Shown in pieces: positions 12,901-25,202 of a stretch of DNA of 64,000 nucleotides. Numbering within the stretch: the first letter of the stretch is position 1; the number at the start of each line of letters is the position of its first letter. The stretch is from the NCBI GenBank assembly GCA_000499405.2, contig HG738139.1, forward strand, positions 12,486,398 through 12,550,397, in the 5' to 3' direction. The stretch is from Onchocerca volvulus (taxonomy: Eukaryota; Nematoda; Chromadorea; Rhabditida; Onchocercidae). The position numbers and the translations under genes were made by a program. The notes under the pieces are model-generated. The model was not told the DNA's origin. It ran no database searches and saw only the letters and a program-made list of their open reading frames with translations.

Positions 12901-15549
12901 AAATAGTCCTGGTTTTTTGTTATCGAAATTGCTCTATCAAGTAGCTTCCTGGAAGCAATTTTTGATTGCCATAATTTTCGTAAAATTAATAATGAAATGG
13001 AGCAAATAGATATGAATGAGAAATATATAAGGTTGCCAAAGAAACAAAATAGGTTTTCAAAATTGGAAATCTGAATAATTTGACCGGTAGGTTTTGGTAA
13101 ATTTGCTTTAAATCAAGAATAATGGCTTGTTACTGAAGATCTTATTGTTGTCGGAATGCAGATTACTTTAAAAAGTAAATGAAGCTAAATCTAAATTATT
13201 TTTAAAAACTGTGAGTGAAAATTTTGAATTATACAGATAAAAAAATAAGTGAATTAAAGTAGTCAACCTGATCTATGCTTATTAAATTCTTCCTACGTTT
13301 ATCAGCTATACTGTAATTCATATTTTTTCTTAATAATTAAATAATTGATATTAATAAAAAAATAGGAAGGACCTTGCAAATTTAGATACTGGGTGATCAA
13401 ATGGAGTGATTCGAATGATAAGCCGGGCAATTTTATGATGCAATTGATAATTTTTTGGCTCGTTTTTCTCAATCGCATCAGCAAGATTTTCCAGAGCATT
13501 TTCAGTCTCTTTTACACGACCTTTTATGACCAGCTCGTGAATCAGTCCCAACAAATGAGCTTGCAAACAGTCACTCTAAAACTTTAGCAATAAATTTATT
13601 ATATTCAATTTAAGTTACATTCATGAATTTTGACAATATTTCCCCTTTTTTGCTTAAAATTCATATAAGTGTAAAATTATTCTTGGAATAACTGTAATTT
13701 TGAAATGTAGCACAAACTTCCGAGAAAAACTCATGTATAGTTCTTATTGAAAATACCAAAATTAAAAATTTGAATCAGTTTAAGGATGCTGGAATTTGCA
13801 TATTCAGAGACCTGTAAAAGCAGCGTCCGTTGTACCTGTTCCATACAATGTTCCCAATCACAAGCCATCAAAAATGCATAACTATATTCAATGTATGCGG
13901 GAAGAAAAATTGCAAATTTCTTCATCAAAGTGTAAAGAATTTGACGTAATTCTGTCAAGTTCCTTCGTTCTTCCAACAAACGTGCCATACCGATGAAGGC
14001 ACTTGGATAATCTGAAAATCCAGAATTACTATTTTTTAAAGTTGGAATCATCAGATATATGAAATTCTGAGATTTCTTAATGAGAAAACATACCAAACTT
14101 CTTCTTGGTGCAATAAATAAGAAAAAATTAAAATCTTTAATAATTGAAGATTAATTTTGCCGTTGATTGTGTAATTCATTAAAAATAAAATTATCTTGTC
14201 TTCAAAAATTACTTTTTGAGAAATGTTCTACAAATTTCCTAGCTGTTCAAACACAAAAACATATGAAAAGTTATTAGAAATATGTATTCCATAAAAAATA
14301 AACTTCACATAAATAAATAAACCTGCTGCAATGCCTTTCTTAAAAAGTTTTTGCGCAACGTTCATATCCTCACCAAGGCGGTATTCAATCCAAGCTTGAA
14401 GAACGATGAACTGAAACTTGCTGACATTACAATTGCAACTTCAATTACGGTTGTGAACATAAAGGAAAAGTATAAAAAAACGATGAAAAGTTAAGAAAGT
14501 ACTTGAATATTCTTGGAATCAGTTGATTTTTCGATTAGTAATCGAGCTTTATCGTTGTTATCGAGCAAAAAATAAGCCATTGCGGCATTATATCTGGCCT
14601 CAACATCTGCATTATTATATGCCTCATTGATAGTTCGGTCCAATTCAGATATTTCTTCTCGATCTATGATTAAAATAATTCAGATCTAATTAAAACTTAT
14701 ATTCTTTTTCGGAGGACAAATTTTCTGTACCTTTGATGAACAAAAAAAATGTGAGATTCTGTTTTGTCTCCAGTATCGATTAAAACAAAATGTCGTCTGA
14801 GTGTGATGACGCAATATGGCCGCTTGTGAACTTTTAGAGAAATATGGAATTATCATTGCACACTTTAAATGATTAAATGTAAATGTATTTAAATTTTCAT
14901 CATCGCTACATTGAATCACTTCATCTTTATTAGCAATTTGCGATTTTTCTTTCGGAACCTTTCAAATACATATGATTCTGATGTAATTATTTCGATTACA
15001 AGAATTTAATGTATTGCATAAAAAAAAAAAAAACCTGGATTTTGCAGCAAAGCGTGTGCTGTTCGAAGAATTACTGATGCTGCGAAGCCAACAATTATAT
15101 CCTGACGAAGCAAATGAAGTAATCGTATAACTTCCACGTATTGACCTTAAACTAATAAGTTCATTGAAGGATTTATCAAAGCAATCGAAGGATAAAAAAT
15201 AATTTTTCGGAATTAAATTCGTCGAAGAGAAATTGCATAGCTGTTTCAGAATCAGATGCTTCAGAATCGATTAGGAAAAGGATGTAGATTAAAAGAAGTT
15301 AAATGAAAATAGCATATTATCTTCTGCTTGCAAAATAATTTAAAAAAGAAAAATAAAAAGCAAAATGATACCATGTTTCATCAAAGCGATCGATCGAAAT
15401 AATATGAGTTGTCGGGTATCACTTGCTTTACATAATTCCTCGTCGCAGATTGTCAAAGCTGTCCCATAATATCCTTCTTGAAGATGATAAAATATATTGC
15501 AGAAGAATGACCAGTCAAGTTCTGGTATTTCTTTATTCGGTTCTGCCAT
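3999..15549 (-). CDS. ift-139: Intraflagellar transport protein 139 (TTC21B orthologue), about 29 exons
   Basis: TPR-repeat subunit of the IFT-A complex, which drives retrograde transport and membrane-protein import in cilia. Exons in order: 15549-15372, 15145-15035, 14663-14503, 14410-14323, 14011-13812, 13575-13373, 12948-12791, 12658-12561, 12110-12018, 11830-11758, 11561-11428, 11350-11161, 10927-10800, 10737-10499, 9800-9728, 9639-9529, 9259-9112, 8814-8631, 8406-8304, 7968-7858, 7522-7441, 7144-6994, 6770-about 6600, about 6350-6296, about 5545-5396, about 5295-5139, about 4793-4702, about 4473-4354, 4144-3999. Phases agree at the junctions checked. Family blocks: [48 protein letters not shown] and a C-terminus [15 protein letters not shown]...[10 protein letters not shown]. 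Total is about 1300 residues, close to vertebrate TTC21B (about 1316). The ATG is preceded by an acceptor (AG at 15557-15556), suggesting trans-splicing. The junction near 6600-6350 is unresolved. Exon 19 ends in a GC donor. Confidence 0.95.
5996..6041. repeat. (TA)n microsatellite
   Basis: Alternating TA tract interrupted by TTTTA, inside an intron of ift-139. Confidence 0.9.
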
Positions 15550-15599
15550 TCCAACCTATATAAAAGAATCATAAAAAAAGTCATAACCTATATTCTTTC

Positions 15600-16450
15600 C
15601 TTGATAATATTTTTAATAAATAATGTATTCCATGATGGAAATATTAGCTAGAATAGCCTGGATTATTTTCGGGATAAAACAAGAACTATTTGGACTATAG
15701 TTCCAAGTTTTAATCAAATTATCAAGCTTTATATAGAGAATTTCCTTTAGTTAAGCGATTATTGCTAATTAAAATGATTGAAATGAACTGATAATTTATT
15801 CAATCACTTTCCCTGATTACGAATGTTTGTGTATTTATTATATTTTTGTTGATTAAGTATGAATATGTGATGCTGATGATATTCATCAAATGATGACAAA
15901 CAGGAAGAAAATATAGATGTTATGTGGTAAGCATCGTTTTTAGAGAGTGAAAAGTCCTTAATAACCGCATAGTTTCGTCAAATATGATTAAGATTAATGG
16001 TCAGGGAAAATGTTAATATAAAAAAAAAAAAAGAAATAATGAAAGAGAAGATATTCTATTTCCTCTCAGTTCATAAAAATTTTATAGAAGGAATGATTAT
16101 ATTTGCACTAAATATAACTACTTAATTAGTAGAGAAAATATAATGCACACTATTCATGAGTTTCATAAATGAAAGGAGGAAATGGAATTCTTAGTGGAAT
16201 TATTGAATTATCCACCGTAGAAAATAGAAATTCCGTCTATTTAACCGATGGAGTACATATTAATCACGAGGAAGCTGTGCAAAATAAGTTCGAAAATAAA
16301 CAAATTAAAATTCAATTAAACCTTTTATTTGTTAAAAATCTCAGGAAACAAATAAAAATAGCATAAAATCAAAAATGTTTTGTGCAAATGTTAACATTAT
16401 TCAGGATTTTTATAATATAATAATTGTCGGCAAATGCAATTCTAGAGCGT
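15600..16450. other. Upstream region of ift-139, no gene seen
   Basis: AT-rich DNA between the ift-139 start and the X-box. A 65-codon frame at 16169-16366 on the plus strand has no recognisable motif and lysine/asparagine-rich composition expected by chance. The stretch may be an outron removed by trans-splicing at the AG at 15557-15556. Confidence 0.5.
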
Positions 16451-16458
16451 TGCATAAA

Positions 16459-16471
16459 GTTGCCTAGCAAC
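16459..16471. promoter_or_regulatory. X-box (RFX/DAF-19 binding site)
   Basis: The sequence GTTGCCTAGCAAC fits the RFX consensus GTNRCC-N(0-3)-RGYAAC with a one-base spacer and is almost a perfect inverted repeat. RFX factors (DAF-19 in C. elegans) drive IFT and other ciliary genes through such sites. It lies about 910 bases upstream of the ift-139 start codon and no other ciliary gene is in the window, so ift-139 is the natural target (inference). Confidence 0.7.
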
Positions 16472-16599
16472 AGATTTGGATTTCAAGCAGCACCTCATAA
16501 ATATTACTTTTAGAAAATAAGCATTCAAACATTTGGAACTGATAAAATACATTAATAAAATTTAATAATGGAATCTAATTCTACCTAATCTCCTATGCT

Positions 16600-17218
16600 C
16601 AACGTCTCTTGCTGCCATCAAAAATCTGAAATTTTCAAAATCCAAAAAAAAAACTACAACAGTATTGGTAGAAAATTTACGTTTTCCATCTTTGCCTTTC
16701 AAATTCTAAAACTAAATACACTTTAACAAAAGAAGGCAGTTATACAACAGTTAAGATATTACAACAAATTATTATAATCTCTCTGTTACAAGTATTATCT
16801 GTGTGACAGGAAAATATTACAATTATTATAATTGTTAATAAATTTTTTAATTTAGAACTACCTTCTGTAAAAGAAATTCAAAAAAGTTATTAGACATAAA
16901 ATCCGACCAAAGGATGGAAGAATATTTATTTTTCTGGATCATTCTGAGAAAGCATAAAAATTGATCACAATCATTGTTTGAACAAGAAAGAATTTTAACA
17001 CCGAATTGCTTCTGGAAATTAATAAACAGAGGTTTTTGAACAACAAAAAGTCTTCCCTCCCTTGAAATTTTTTCTATAATCTCGGAAACTGTAAGGAACT
17101 TGCAAATCTCAAAAATTTTTTCCAAATCCATCCCGCCAATGAAAACGTACTGTCCGAGTAAAAACAGGAAAAATTTAAATTTCAGTAAGCAACAAATCAA
17201 CTTTAAGCACTTAAGCAA
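16600..17218 (-). CDS. Unrecognised short ORF/gene
   Basis: An uninterrupted minus-strand frame of about 123 codons (16847-17218), unusually long for this AT-rich DNA. A likely start is the ATG at about 17134, shortly downstream of a GGACAG acceptor that could be a trans-splice site, giving a protein starting MDLEKIFEICKFL of about 93 residues. Near the end, CAGAAG|GTAGTT could be a donor joining an exon near 16625-16600 (ending in a stop after FDGSKRR); otherwise the frame stops at 16847-16849. It has no signal peptide, membrane segment or motif I recognise. It could be an extra 3' exon of the EVH1 gene next to it, but splice phase argues against this: the donor TG|GTAAAG there is phase 2 and all acceptors here are phase 0. 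Confidence 0.4.
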
Positions 17219-17364
17219 AAAACAATTTTTAAAAGAAATAAAAAACGAAAATCACTGTATCGCCAGTATTAAAAACGAATTATTCGAAACAATTGCAGAA
17301 ATACATATTCAATTTGAATATGTCGTAATACATAGAAATGGTATATTTCTCTTGGGATGTTGCT

Positions 17365-19939
17365 TTACCAGTTAAAAAGTGAATTCCAAGGAGAATTAAA
17401 GTTTGCTGGATTATTGTAAGCTCCCTGTTCCAACAAAGCATTCCATGGCGGCACACTCCAAAGTTGATACTGTTTGTGCTCAGCTGATTGAGCAATTTTT
17501 AGATTGGCGTCTGAAACAAAAGATCTATTAATCAAAAAAGTTCTTCAAGAATCTCAATTGTAATTGAAAAATTCTTAAACTGCAGTTATAAAATTCCATA
17601 ATTTTTTAACAGACATCGAATTGATTACTTCTTCAGCAAACTATAATTGACATTATAAATAAAGCTCAAGAATCCGTATTTCCTATTCTAGAAATGTTCA
17701 GTCAGTAGTAAGAAACAAAAAATGTGAAGAAATATAACATCAGATGATACGAACAATTACGAGCAAATTTTTTTTTTTCTTAAAGTGCAAAATAAAAGAA
17801 GCTAATGAAGAACAAATGCATGAAAAACAAATCGCTTACCGAATGCAGCAGAATTAACGCAATGGACATTACTCTTTGCATCTCCAGAAGTCTGCATCGA
17901 CAAGGAAGGTACCTAAAATCCAATAGAAAATATGGTACCAGCTCGAGTATTGATCATTTTTTTGTGACTAATTACAGTAAACATTAAAATTCTCATATAT
18001 CACGGAAAAATGCAGTTCAACTTTCGAAAATATGAAATGATGCTTATCATCCACAATTACTATCAAATTCTACATCGTATAGATAATCAACATAGTTGAC
18101 AATAAAAGACTTGATAAGATTTCTGAAATCCAAAATTATTTATAAAATACGGAACTGATTAAACTTGATTCGAATTTAATTTATTCAGCAAACATGATTT
18201 TGATTTTTATTGCTTACCACAAGTAAACTCGAAGTTGTGACAGAAGCATCTGAAATAAAAGACACTCCCTGTAATCCTTTTTCGATCTGCTGCACATCAA
18301 CATCAATATCTGTTCGTGACACTTGTTCCGACCGAGATGAATCTGTCGGAGAGAAGACTGGAATAGCTTTCGTATCTTTCTTAGGAACTGAAAGTTGCAT
18401 CTGCTATTAAGAAGTATTACTAAGCTTTCACAATTATTTCCATTCTAGTAATTGCCATTCATTGTTTCATTGTTTTTGATAAATTAATCATCGATAGAAC
18501 TCACATGGGTTTAATGTGGTTGTATTGGCCATTAGTAATCTATGGAATATGCTTGAATGACTCACTGTTTGTTTTAGGTGAAGACAGCGGACATGGCGAA
18601 CGTGATTTTGTAGATGAAATCGACTGATGTCTTCTGTTCAATCCGGATTCATTTTGAACTACGGTTCTGGATGACACATGCAGTGTTCTATACACAAAAC
18701 TGAACAGTTGCAGAAACTGAAATAAGAGAAATAATCATTTTAATTTCCAATTTTGAGTTTCATATATTAACTAATGTTAAACTCTCATCTCAAAACTTTC
18801 TGAATAAAAATGAATCCGCATATACAGAATTAGTAAAAATAATGATGTATAAGATTCAAGATTTTTCGACAGTAGTTAAATTTCTTCAAAATTTCATTGA
18901 AAAACAGAAAGATTCGTTTATTAATCTGTTTGTTATTCACAAAGATTTAGAAGAACTAATCAAAAGGAATGCTTTTCATTTTTATATCGCATCTTCTTGA
19001 TCTGCAATTTGCAATGTATAAGGATTTTCGCAGAAAAAAAAAAAAAAATTACCAAAAGTTCAAACAAAATGTCATACCTGCTCGACTTCACAGACCTGGT
19101 AAAAACCAAAACCATACATTTCTGACCTTCTTTGCTTAGAGCCGATAAAATGCACAAACTTTTTTGTCGGTCTTATCAATTTAAGATTAGACGAAAGCAC
19201 GAATCCTCTTACAATCAACTACAATTTTCTCAAATTCTTGGAAATATTTTTGAATTATATTTTGAGCATTTTAATTGATCTAATTTTGAATTAAGTAAGA
19301 ATCAGCACCAAAAAATAGAAGTAAATTTAACATAAAAAGAAACGTCACATCAATCTGATGTATAAGCTTATGCCACCATTCCAGCATAACTTTAATATGG
19401 CATAACGTGATGCTTGCAGAGAAACATATAATAATGACATTCATAGAAAAGACGCAAAACTGTAAGTGGATAAAAGTATGCCTTAATGCCATCAATAGCG
19501 ATCAATTTTGCTTCCCTATCTTCCTGGTCGTAATACATATGTAGCAGAACAAAATCTTTGGTCATTTCACGCCAATTGTTCCCTTCAAGTTTGTAAATTT
19601 GCACATTGACGCAAGTAATATGTCTGAATCTGAAAATCTTTAATTCAATTTAGTATTTCGAAGGATAATGAAAATTCAGAGCTATTACATTAAATTTTCC
19701 TTAAAAAATGACAGATAGAGCTAACCACCAGTCTTATTCAATTAACCGACCCTGGCAGGGGTCGAACCTGCAATCTTCTGATTAGAAGTCAGACGCCTTA
19801 TCCATTAGGCCACAGGGTCTATACGATTATCATACAAATTCAAATTTATAGATTTTAAAGGAAATTTCACCGATCATTCAGCAACGGCATGGTGCTTTCG
19901 ATCCAATTTGATGGTTCCATGCGTCCAATGCGTTTAAAC
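17365..19939 (-). CDS. EVH1/WH1-domain protein, 7 exons, about 290 residues
   Basis: EVH1 domains bind proline-rich ligands in actin-regulatory or synaptic scaffold proteins (Ena/VASP, WASP, Homer, Spred). Coding exons: 19920-19871, 19623-19482, 19218-19078, 18716-18566, 18387-18218, 17912-17840, 17510-17365; all phases agree. The N-terminal domain (about residues 18-125) shows VQIYKLEGNNW, then LIAIDGIK, LKLIRPTKKFVHFIGS and MYGFGFYQVCEVEQFLQLF. This order and spacing resemble EVH1 strands, with YGFGF in the place of Homer YGLGF. After it comes a Ser/Thr/Pro-rich stretch (RSPCPLSSPKTN; PVFSPTDSSRSE), consistent with a disordered linker, and a C-terminus containing QLWSVPPWNALLEQGAYNN and PWNSLFNW. 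No coiled coil is evident, so it is not a classic long Homer. The exon 2 donor is either GC (AAG|GCATAC, better domain fit) or a weak GT 21 bases further on. An acceptor (AG at 19941-19940) just before the ATG suggests trans-splicing. The family call rests on pattern only. Confidence 0.6.
19747..19819 (-). tRNA. tRNA-Arg (anticodon TCT)
   Basis: A 73-base cloverleaf can be folded by eye. The acceptor stem GACCCTG pairs with CAGGGTC, the D arm is GCCT...AGGC, the anticodon arm is TCTGA-CTTCTAA-TCAGA with anticodon TCT, and the T arm is GCAGG-TTCGACC-CCTGC (B box GGTTCGACCCC). The discriminator is G and there is no intron. It lies in intron 1 of the EVH1 gene, on the same strand. Confidence 0.97.
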
Positions 19940-22369
19940 CTAAATAAGAGCAAACAAAAGAACAAGGTAAAGCACTTCTGTATACAATTCGGTATATTTA
20001 TTCATATAATTTTTAATTCATGAAGAATTGTTCCATTGTGCCAGTAATGTGTGAGAGACACACTTAACATAATAGAACTAACTTCTTTTTACGTCATCTG
20101 ATTTGATTTAATTCTAAGAAATAAATGAAGCTTTTAGTTTTTAACCAACTGTTAATTGAATGGCTACGAAAAATCCATACATAGATTTATTTTTGCATAA
20201 TTATTCAATACATGCATAATTTTAAATGTCATATATACATTTAAAAAATAAATCAAATCTCTAGTCTTAAATTTGTTACGTAAACTTCGGTAAGATTTAA
20301 ATATCGATAAAATTTAATTTTTTCCTTGTTTTATTTCTCCATTTCATAATCTTTCGATGAAAGAAGAAGTAGCAACTTATTTCAATGTAAAGAAGAAAGG
20401 ACAGCAAATGTGATAAGACACATGAAGATGAGATTATATGTGAAGAAATACGGGAAATTCGTCACAAGTAAGGAAATAACGTATGTTAAATATATTTTCA
20501 GTTATAAAAATAATAGTTGAAAAATGTTGCGAATTTCTGTAATCAGCTGTCATTTTTTAAAAGTTAATTATATCCTGTCCATTACTTCCTCTATATTTCA
20601 TCTTTTCTACTGTCGCTATGGAGACAATAAATATATCTAATTGTCTCATCATTTTACATTTCTTTCAATCTTCGACGTATGACATTTTGATGAATCAGAA
20701 ATTATGAATCGATTTCTCTAATTAGAAGGCGTCTTTATCTCCTAATTAAAATAGAAGTTCTTTAAAGATAATGGACTAATTAGTTCGCAAATTGAGGAAA
20801 AATTCACCTGTCAGATCTTATATAATCAACAACAAGAAAAAGCACAGATAACGGAACAAAAGAGCGTCCTATTTTAAACCATTCCTTCATACATCTACGC
20901 AATTCACACGCTTCTAGAAATTTCCAGCAATCGTGGTCTTGTTGCACTATTCGAATTGGGTAACGTGTAATGCTATTTCTCAGTTTTTTGTGTGGGAGTT
21001 TTCTTTTTTTTCTTTAAATTTAAGTTCTCCAAGTTTTCGGGAGTTTTTACGAGAATCCCAGCAAGAAGCTTTTTTTTGTTCTCGCAAAGTTAAGAATTAG
21101 GAAGCAATTCTTTGACAGATTTCAGTATACTAAATGATATTTGGATGTACTAATATCTGCTAAGGAATTGTTTCTTATAATTTGCCAACTAATATCCCAT
21201 CATCTTTAAGGAATTTATAATTTAACTGCGGGAAAAACATTTCTTAATTAGAAGAAAATTAAAAATGTAATTTTTCTGATTAATGAATGGAGGTTACATG
21301 GATGATGGAAGAGAAGAGGGCGGGAATGTGGAATGAAAAGTTGTGAATTAAAATTTGAAAATTGCGAATTAAAAATCTTTTTTTAGATTTGGTCCCTAAA
21401 GATTTGTATTGAATGATTGGAAGCTCAATGAAATTCCGGCTAATTGCGGCCTTATCAGGGAGCACGTAGACATTTTTTTCGATGCTGGAATGGCACGTAA
21501 TTGTCATACAGTAATGATTAATGAAGACCATTGGTCATAAGAAAGGAAAGAAGAAGACGGAAGTTGACAAACCCATAAATAACTAAATTTGTCGCCTTTT
21601 CTGATCGAATTACAGCCCCAAAATGAGATGTAAGTGTGGATGGTCAGTAATCAGGCCGCTTATCCAATTGGCCATTTCTTTTGGAAATGGATCAGAACTG
21701 ATAACAGTCTTTCTCTTTTATAATCAAATAGAATTTCTTGGAAAGTTAGAACGAAATATATAGTATTGCGAAATTATTAAAATTTTTTTGTGAAACAATT
21801 AATTAAGAAAATTCTGAAACATTTTTTCAATTTTCAACTCAATTTTTTAATTTTTACCTATATATAAATATGTCCTTAGATTTTTTTTATCCAATATTGT
21901 TGAAAATTTGAATCAGATTTTACTCTTTTTCTTTTTTTAATATTTGATTGAATTGATTCTCTTTTGTATTTATCGTCTTTTTTTTGTTTCTATTTAAGAA
22001 TCATATTCATTTTTCGCGCGTAATTGAATTTATAAACAAAAAATTATATTTGTAATAATAAGCATTGATCAAAATGATGGATATTGAAATAAAAATGAAA
22101 TTCTCGAAGTTATGGTGCAACGATGAATTTTATTTTTTCAATTATTTAGTTTTTCATGTAACTTTTAAATCTGATCACTTCTATTTCTTATTTGGATAAG
22201 TATTTGGTTTGATAGATTTGGGATAGATTTTAGTGTTTGTGGAAATACTTTGAAGTTTTTTTATTCTGTTCACAATTATTTAATTTTTCATGCAGCTTTT
22301 AAAAAATCAGTATTGTTTGATTTATCAAAATTCATTCCAAGTATATCAGATCGCTTAAGATATCCTCTG

Positions 22370-22890
22370 ATGATCCAAATGACAGAAATAAATTTTATGT
22401 TGTCAAACCATTTTTCAATTTATGAATGATTTTCTAATTTAATAATCTTAATTATAGACATGCTTCTTATATCTCTCCGATTCGCAACAAAGTTACGTTA
22501 GGAATCGGAAAGATATAAAAAGTTCCGAACGAATTCTAACAATTCTTAACAAAGTTAAAGTTAAAGTTATGTGAATGCTTTTATTTTGACAGAAATGGAT
22601 TTTATGAGTGTACTGTAATCAAAAATCAATATAAAATCAATATATTGTAATCAAATAATATAAATTATGAAGAATTAATTTACCAGTCTAGAATGGACAT
22701 ACTTCTTACATCTCTCTTTGATTCCTAACCTAAAATTACGATATTTACGGATTACGAATTTAAAATTACGAATTGAATTTTTTATTTTGGCAGAAATGAA
22801 TTTTATTTTGTCAAATTGCAAAGGTAATTTAGCAATCATATTTTATGAACATATTTCTTATGTCTCTTCGATTACCTAAAACTATTTAAA
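22370..22890. repeat. Degenerate tandem repeat, about 200-bp unit, about 3 copies
   Basis: Three diverged units, each with ACAGAAATRRATTTTAT (near 22381, 22590 and 22792) followed by a MATRCTTCTTAYRTCTCT-like block (near 22459, 22697 and 22850). Spacing between equivalent blocks is about 150-240 bases. Confidence 0.55.
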
Positions 22891-25125
22891 TGTTTCAGTA
22901 GAGTGACACTGTCCTATATATTTGATATTTTGAATAGATTTAAATGTCAGTTCTTCCTGTTTACTGAATAATTCGAGAAATTAAGCTTACAACTTTGGCT
23001 TTAATTCTTTAAGCAGCCAAATCTTGGCTTCCAAATGAATAATTTGAATGTGTCATATCGAAGTCTTTCCTGAAAAAAACGAAAATCCAAATGATTGAAA
23101 AAAAAAGTCTGTTTAGAAGCTTATGGCGAATTAAGGAAGGATCTGTTAGTTATTTAGCAAATAAAGGCTTGGATCATTTTTTTTTATCCTTTCAAGGGTC
23201 AAAGATCAGTAATCATATCTTTAAACTGACCAGAATTTTGCATATTCTTTCCTCCACTCTCGACTAATAGAAAAGAAGAGAGGGAAATGTTTGAATGATT
23301 TGGTATTTTAATTCGAAAATCTGAATGCAAAGATTTCAACGAATTAATTATCATTTTAAATGATTAAATCTTAATTTGAAAATAGATGAAAAAGTCTTAT
23401 TATAAATAACTGGAAAGTCATAAATATTATTCTCAAATAGGAAATTAATGAAACAATTCAGCAAAGACTTCCTTTCAAGAGTTCAAATTCTCTTTTCTTT
23501 TTTTTTTTTTTGTTTGAATTCTCCAAAATCTTTTCATTTTATTTTCAATTCGTGGAAGTATGATTATTTTCTTCCTTATAAATAAACCTTTTTTTCTTTT
23601 CTTGCAATTTTGTTTATTTATATCATTTGAATATTTATGTCATTCGATCATTCTGAGAAATTCTAATACTCGAAAGAGATGGAATTGGATAAATTATCGA
23701 AGTAACATAAATGATTTTTAATAGAAATATGACAAGAACAAGCAGTTCTTATTTCAAAATATTCTGTTGCAAATTCTGATCATTCAAGTGATCTTTGGTG
23801 CAAAAATGTCAGGACAAATAATCCTTATCTTGAATGTTCTGTTGGAGATTTTTCAGGAGTATACTTATCTGTCCACTTATCCTGATCATTTCTGACCAAA
23901 ATGCGACAACAATAAGAATGAAAATTTATCAAAATTTTATTAAATACTTATTTCGTGACACAAATATGTCAATTATTTTAGTAATATATTTATAATGAAT
24001 CAGTATAATTTGAATTGTTAACAGATAAGCATTCAAGCAGGAAATATTTGTTCAAATAAATTGATTGAAATGAGCAAAAATTGATAAAAATGATAAATAA
24101 TGAATAAAATAAATAAATAAGCCATTAAATATTATTCCTTAAAGAATACAAATTAATGCTTATTGTTGTTTCTATTAATTGCTTTCAGTGTTTAATGTTT
24201 ATTATTTTTTGTATTAATTATTGTTAGTAATTATACTTATTATTCTATATATTAGTTATCAGTTTAATCCTTATTGTCCTACATATTCATTGTTATGAAT
24301 ATCTTAATTATAACAATTTAATAACTAAAATTTAGAAAAAAAGTTTTATTTAAACAAATTTGAAATGGACAAGGTTAATTAATAGCGAAATCATGTGTGA
24401 ATAAAATAGCAAATTCCCATTGGATTTTACAACTGCTTTTTAATGGGAAAAGTTTTGGGAAAAATTTGTTTCTTTTTTTTTTTTTTTTTAAATAAACTTG
24501 TTACATTTTTATCAGAAAATGTGAGCAGAAGAATTCCTGATACGAAAGAATAGAATAGATGATTTCACAGAAATTCATACAACTAATATATAATATAAAT
24601 TCTATATTTTAAATATAAAAAAAATCGATATTCCAGAGTAATATTAAAAGAATGGAATTAATTTCAGTATTTTTATCAAAAGAAATTTTCCATATATGAT
24701 TAGATTCTATCTAGCAACTAGAAACATACTTTTAATATCTTCTGTTTCCTTATTACCGTATTAAACTACCTGAAATTAAGAAAAAAAAAAAAACTAAAAA
24801 GAAAATTTTGTGCAATTTTTTAAAAAAATCAAATTTTTAAACAAAAATGATTCTATCTTAGCTTGCCATCGCGGAAATATACTTCACTAGAAGTTTTGCA
24901 TCCTAACCACTTACCATGATCGGTTTGATCTAAAAATCTTATTGATCTGTTATTATTCCCGATCTCTGCATATAATTTGAATTTACATTTCTGATTCTTC
25001 CGAAAAAAAAAAAAACCTATTTAAAGAGAAAAATGAGAGTGGTTGTCCTTTAAATAATGATTTCTAAAAAAAAAAAAAAGTGTGTTTTCTCATTATTGAT
25101 TTATTTGCCGAACATGTTTTTCAAA

Positions 25126-25128
<3 letters not shown>

Positions 25129-25176
<48 letters not shown>

Positions 25177-25202
25177 GAGAGAGGGAGGGAGAGGGAGAAA
25201 GA
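25129..25202. repeat. (GA)n microsatellite
   Basis: About 70 bases of GA repeats with GGGA interruptions towards the right end. All-purine on the plus strand, so a candidate length polymorphism and triplex-prone tract. Confidence 0.95.

Noticed and set aside
14765..14850. GTGATGA box C-like motif, possible C/D snoRNA
   Set aside because: No CTGA box D at a suitable distance and no terminal stem.
14686..14919. 77-codon minus-strand frame within ift-139
   Set aside because: Lies in the intron between exons 15145-15035 and 14663-14503, which join in phase (NPG/D then REE); no family match.
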